A stretch of 6,353 nt of DNA from an uncultured Actinomycetes bacterium (GTDB lineage: Bacteria > Actinomycetota > Thermoleophilia > Solirubrobacterales > Solirubrobacteraceae). The translations under genes were made by a program, and so were the position numbers. The stretch covers positions 1 to 6,353 of the forward strand of contig CALAQT010000021.1 in the NCBI GenBank assembly GCA_937888775.1, in the 5' to 3' direction. Numbering within the stretch: position 1 is the first letter of the stretch; each line of letters opens with the position of its first letter. The notes under the pieces were generated by a model. It made no database searches, had not been told where the DNA came from, and worked only from the letters and a program-made list of their open reading frames with translations. Positions 5,166-6,353 of this stretch are shown piece after piece.

Positions 5166-6353
5166 ATGCGTCCGAGCAGGACGATCGCGGCGGCCGCGGC
5201 GCTTGCTGTGGCCGCGTCGCTCGCCGGAGCCGCCCCGGCGGCCGCAGCGACAGGGTCGCACTTGCCGCTGGTCACGGCGGGGATCCTCGGGGACATTTTC
5301 GGGACGATCGGCCATGCGGTGCTTGGCGCGTTCAGTTGGACGATCGGGCTGGCGAGCAAGTTCATCCTGACCACGGTCGGGGCGCTGGTGCGGATGTTGA
5401 TCCCGCGCTCTTGGGCGAACGAGGGCGTTCAGATCATGGAGTGGATCGTGGCGGTCCCGAATTACGCGGGCACGGTCGCGAGCCCGACTGGTCACACGAT
5501 CTATGGGTTCGCTGGGATCAATGGGCTGCGCGACCTGTTCACCTGGATCGGGGTTGGTTTGCTGCCGCTGACGCTGGTGTACGGCACGACCCGCGCGATG
5601 CTCGGCGAGCGTGGGCATGTCGCGGTGCCGATCGCGAGGGTGGTGGCGATCGCGGCGCTGCTGGTCTCCTACCCATATTGGTGGACGGAGGCGGCCGCGA
5701 TGACGGACACCGTCACGCACATGGTGCTCACCCTGCCCGCGGTCGTGACCGGCTTGCACCGGCTGATGCTCTACGCCGTCGACGGGGTTGCGCTGGGCGG
5801 CTGGCAGCTGGTCGACCTGGCGCTGATGGCGCTGGTCGCGATCGAGCTCCTGTCGCTGATCTTTCTGAAGGTTGTGCTCATCCTGCTCGGCGCCCTGTTG
5901 TACGCGACCGGGCCGATCACGATCGGGCTGGTCGCGACCGATTCGGGCGCGGCGATCGCGCGCGCGTGGGCGTCGGCTGCGGCGCTGCTGATCGCGGTGC
6001 CGGTGGTCTGGGCGACGCTGTTCGCGGTCGGGGCGCTGCTCGTTGGGGATGCCGGCACGGCGGGTCCGTTGATCGCGGGGAACAGCTCGGTTGGCTCGTT
6101 GCTCGGCGGCGTGCTGCTCGCGGTCGCGGGCGCCGCTTCGTTGTGGATGTGCCTGCGCGCGGCGCGTGAGGCGATGGGGCTTCTTCGGATGCAGCTCGGC
6201 GGGTTGCTTGCGCTCAGCCACCGCGGGTCTGGCGGCAGTGTGCGCACGCCGGCACCGCAGTCGACCGCCTCGAGCTCGCTACGGCGCTTCGGCGCGCGGG
6301 TCGCGCAGGCAGCCGGTGGCGCCGGCGGCGAGTTGGCAGCTGCCGGCGCGGGA
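5166..6353 (+). CDS. Polytopic membrane protein, TrbL/VirB6-like type IV secretion component (partial, runs off right edge)
   Basis: The frame is open for 396 codons to the window edge, so the C-terminus is missing. An Arg-containing start and Ala-rich core (residues 1-28, ending PAAAA) look like a cleavable signal peptide. Hydrophobic segments follow at about 50-75, 123-140, 152-170, 215-250 (probably two helices), 265-293 and 306-328. The segment from about 350 is hydrophilic and Ser/Gly/Arg-rich, likely the start of a cytoplasmic tail. This arrangement, with YATGP at 246-250 and conserved-looking tryptophans, resembles TrbL/VirB6 proteins, which form the inner-membrane part of the conjugation channel. 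A GAGGG at 5152-5156 lies 9 nt before ATG 5166. The long Arg-rich frames overlapping it are shadows. Position directly after the pilin-like gene supports the call. Confidence 0.85.
   Translation, partial: MRPSRTIAAAAALAVAASLAGAAPAAAATGSHLPLVTAGILGDIFGTIGHAVLGAFSWTIGLASKFILTTVGALVRMLIPRSWANEGVQIMEWIVAVPNYAGTVASPTGHTIYGFAGINGLRDLFTWIGVGLLPLTLVYGTTRAMLGERGHVAVPIARVVAIAALLVSYPYWWTEAAAMTDTVTHMVLTLPAVVTGLHRLMLYAVDGVALGGWQLVDLALMALVAIELLSLIFLKVVLILLGALLYATGPITIGLVATDSGAAIARAWASAAALLIAVPVVWATLFAVGALLVGDAGTAGPLIAGNSSVGSLLGGVLLAVAGAASLWMCLRAAREAMGLLRMQLGGLLALSHRGSGGSVRTPAPQSTASSSLRRFGARVAQAAGGAGGELAAAGAG

Noticed and set aside
5150..6169. Plus-strand open frame of 339 codons overlapping the TrbL/VirB6-like gene
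   Set aside because: It is out of frame with the signal peptide and membrane helices of the 5166 frame, and its Gly/Arg/Asp-rich product has no recognisable feature.
5073..6221. Long minus-strand open frame (382 codons) opposite the TrbL/VirB6-like gene
   Set aside because: Its product is almost wholly Arg, Asp, Gln, Pro and His without hydrophobic core or motif, typical of an antisense shadow of a GC-rich membrane-protein gene.
4801..6353. High density of GATC/GCGATC words suggesting a special repeat or methylation signal
   Set aside because: Explained by frequent ATC (Ile) codons after G-ending codons in GC-rich genes; the same wording occurs across the window.

Overview
The window is very GC-rich, with strong G/C preference at third codon positions and many Ala, Arg and Gly residues. 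Its protein families look like those of high-GC Actinobacteria; the Thermoleophilia (Solirubrobacter, Conexibacter, Patulibacter type) are my best guess, from general resemblance only. No rRNA, tRNA, CRISPR array, transposase or integrase was found.

Layout from left to right: (1) 1-226, no supported gene, but an imperfect 18-bp direct repeat and a perfect 7-bp stem-loop just beyond the end of the first gene. (2) 227-2380 (-), a 717-residue OLD-like protein: SMC/ABC-type ATPase plus a C-terminal TOPRIM-like domain. (3) 2381-2813, a 433-bp gap with hairpins and a possible promoter that would give a leaderless ATPase mRNA. (4) 2814-3545 (+), a membrane-anchored coiled-coil protein of unknown function that seems to stop early. 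(5) 3546-3862, a convergent gap with terminator-like stems. (6) 3863-4678 (-), a zinc-ribbon plus NERD-domain protein of the PD-(D/E)XK nuclease-like fold. (7) 4679-4824, a relatively AT-rich divergent promoter region with three related boxes that look like operators. (8) 4825-5139 (+) and 5166 to the right edge (+), a small TrbC/VirB2-like membrane protein and a polytopic TrbL/VirB6-like protein that runs off the window.

The right end looks like the start of a conjugative type IV secretion operon: a pilin-like subunit followed by an inner-membrane channel component, with a strong ribosome binding site and a dedicated regulatory region. The left two thirds hold independently transcribed accessory genes. 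The OLD-like ATPase is a plausible defence or DNA-processing protein, and the NERD protein a possible nuclease. The simplest reading is the edge of a conjugation module with cargo on an integrative or plasmid element, but no integrase, relaxase or attachment site is visible. The least explained items are the repeat-flanked promoter before the conjugation genes, the TOPRIM domain lacking the usual DxD motif, and the shortened coiled-coil protein.
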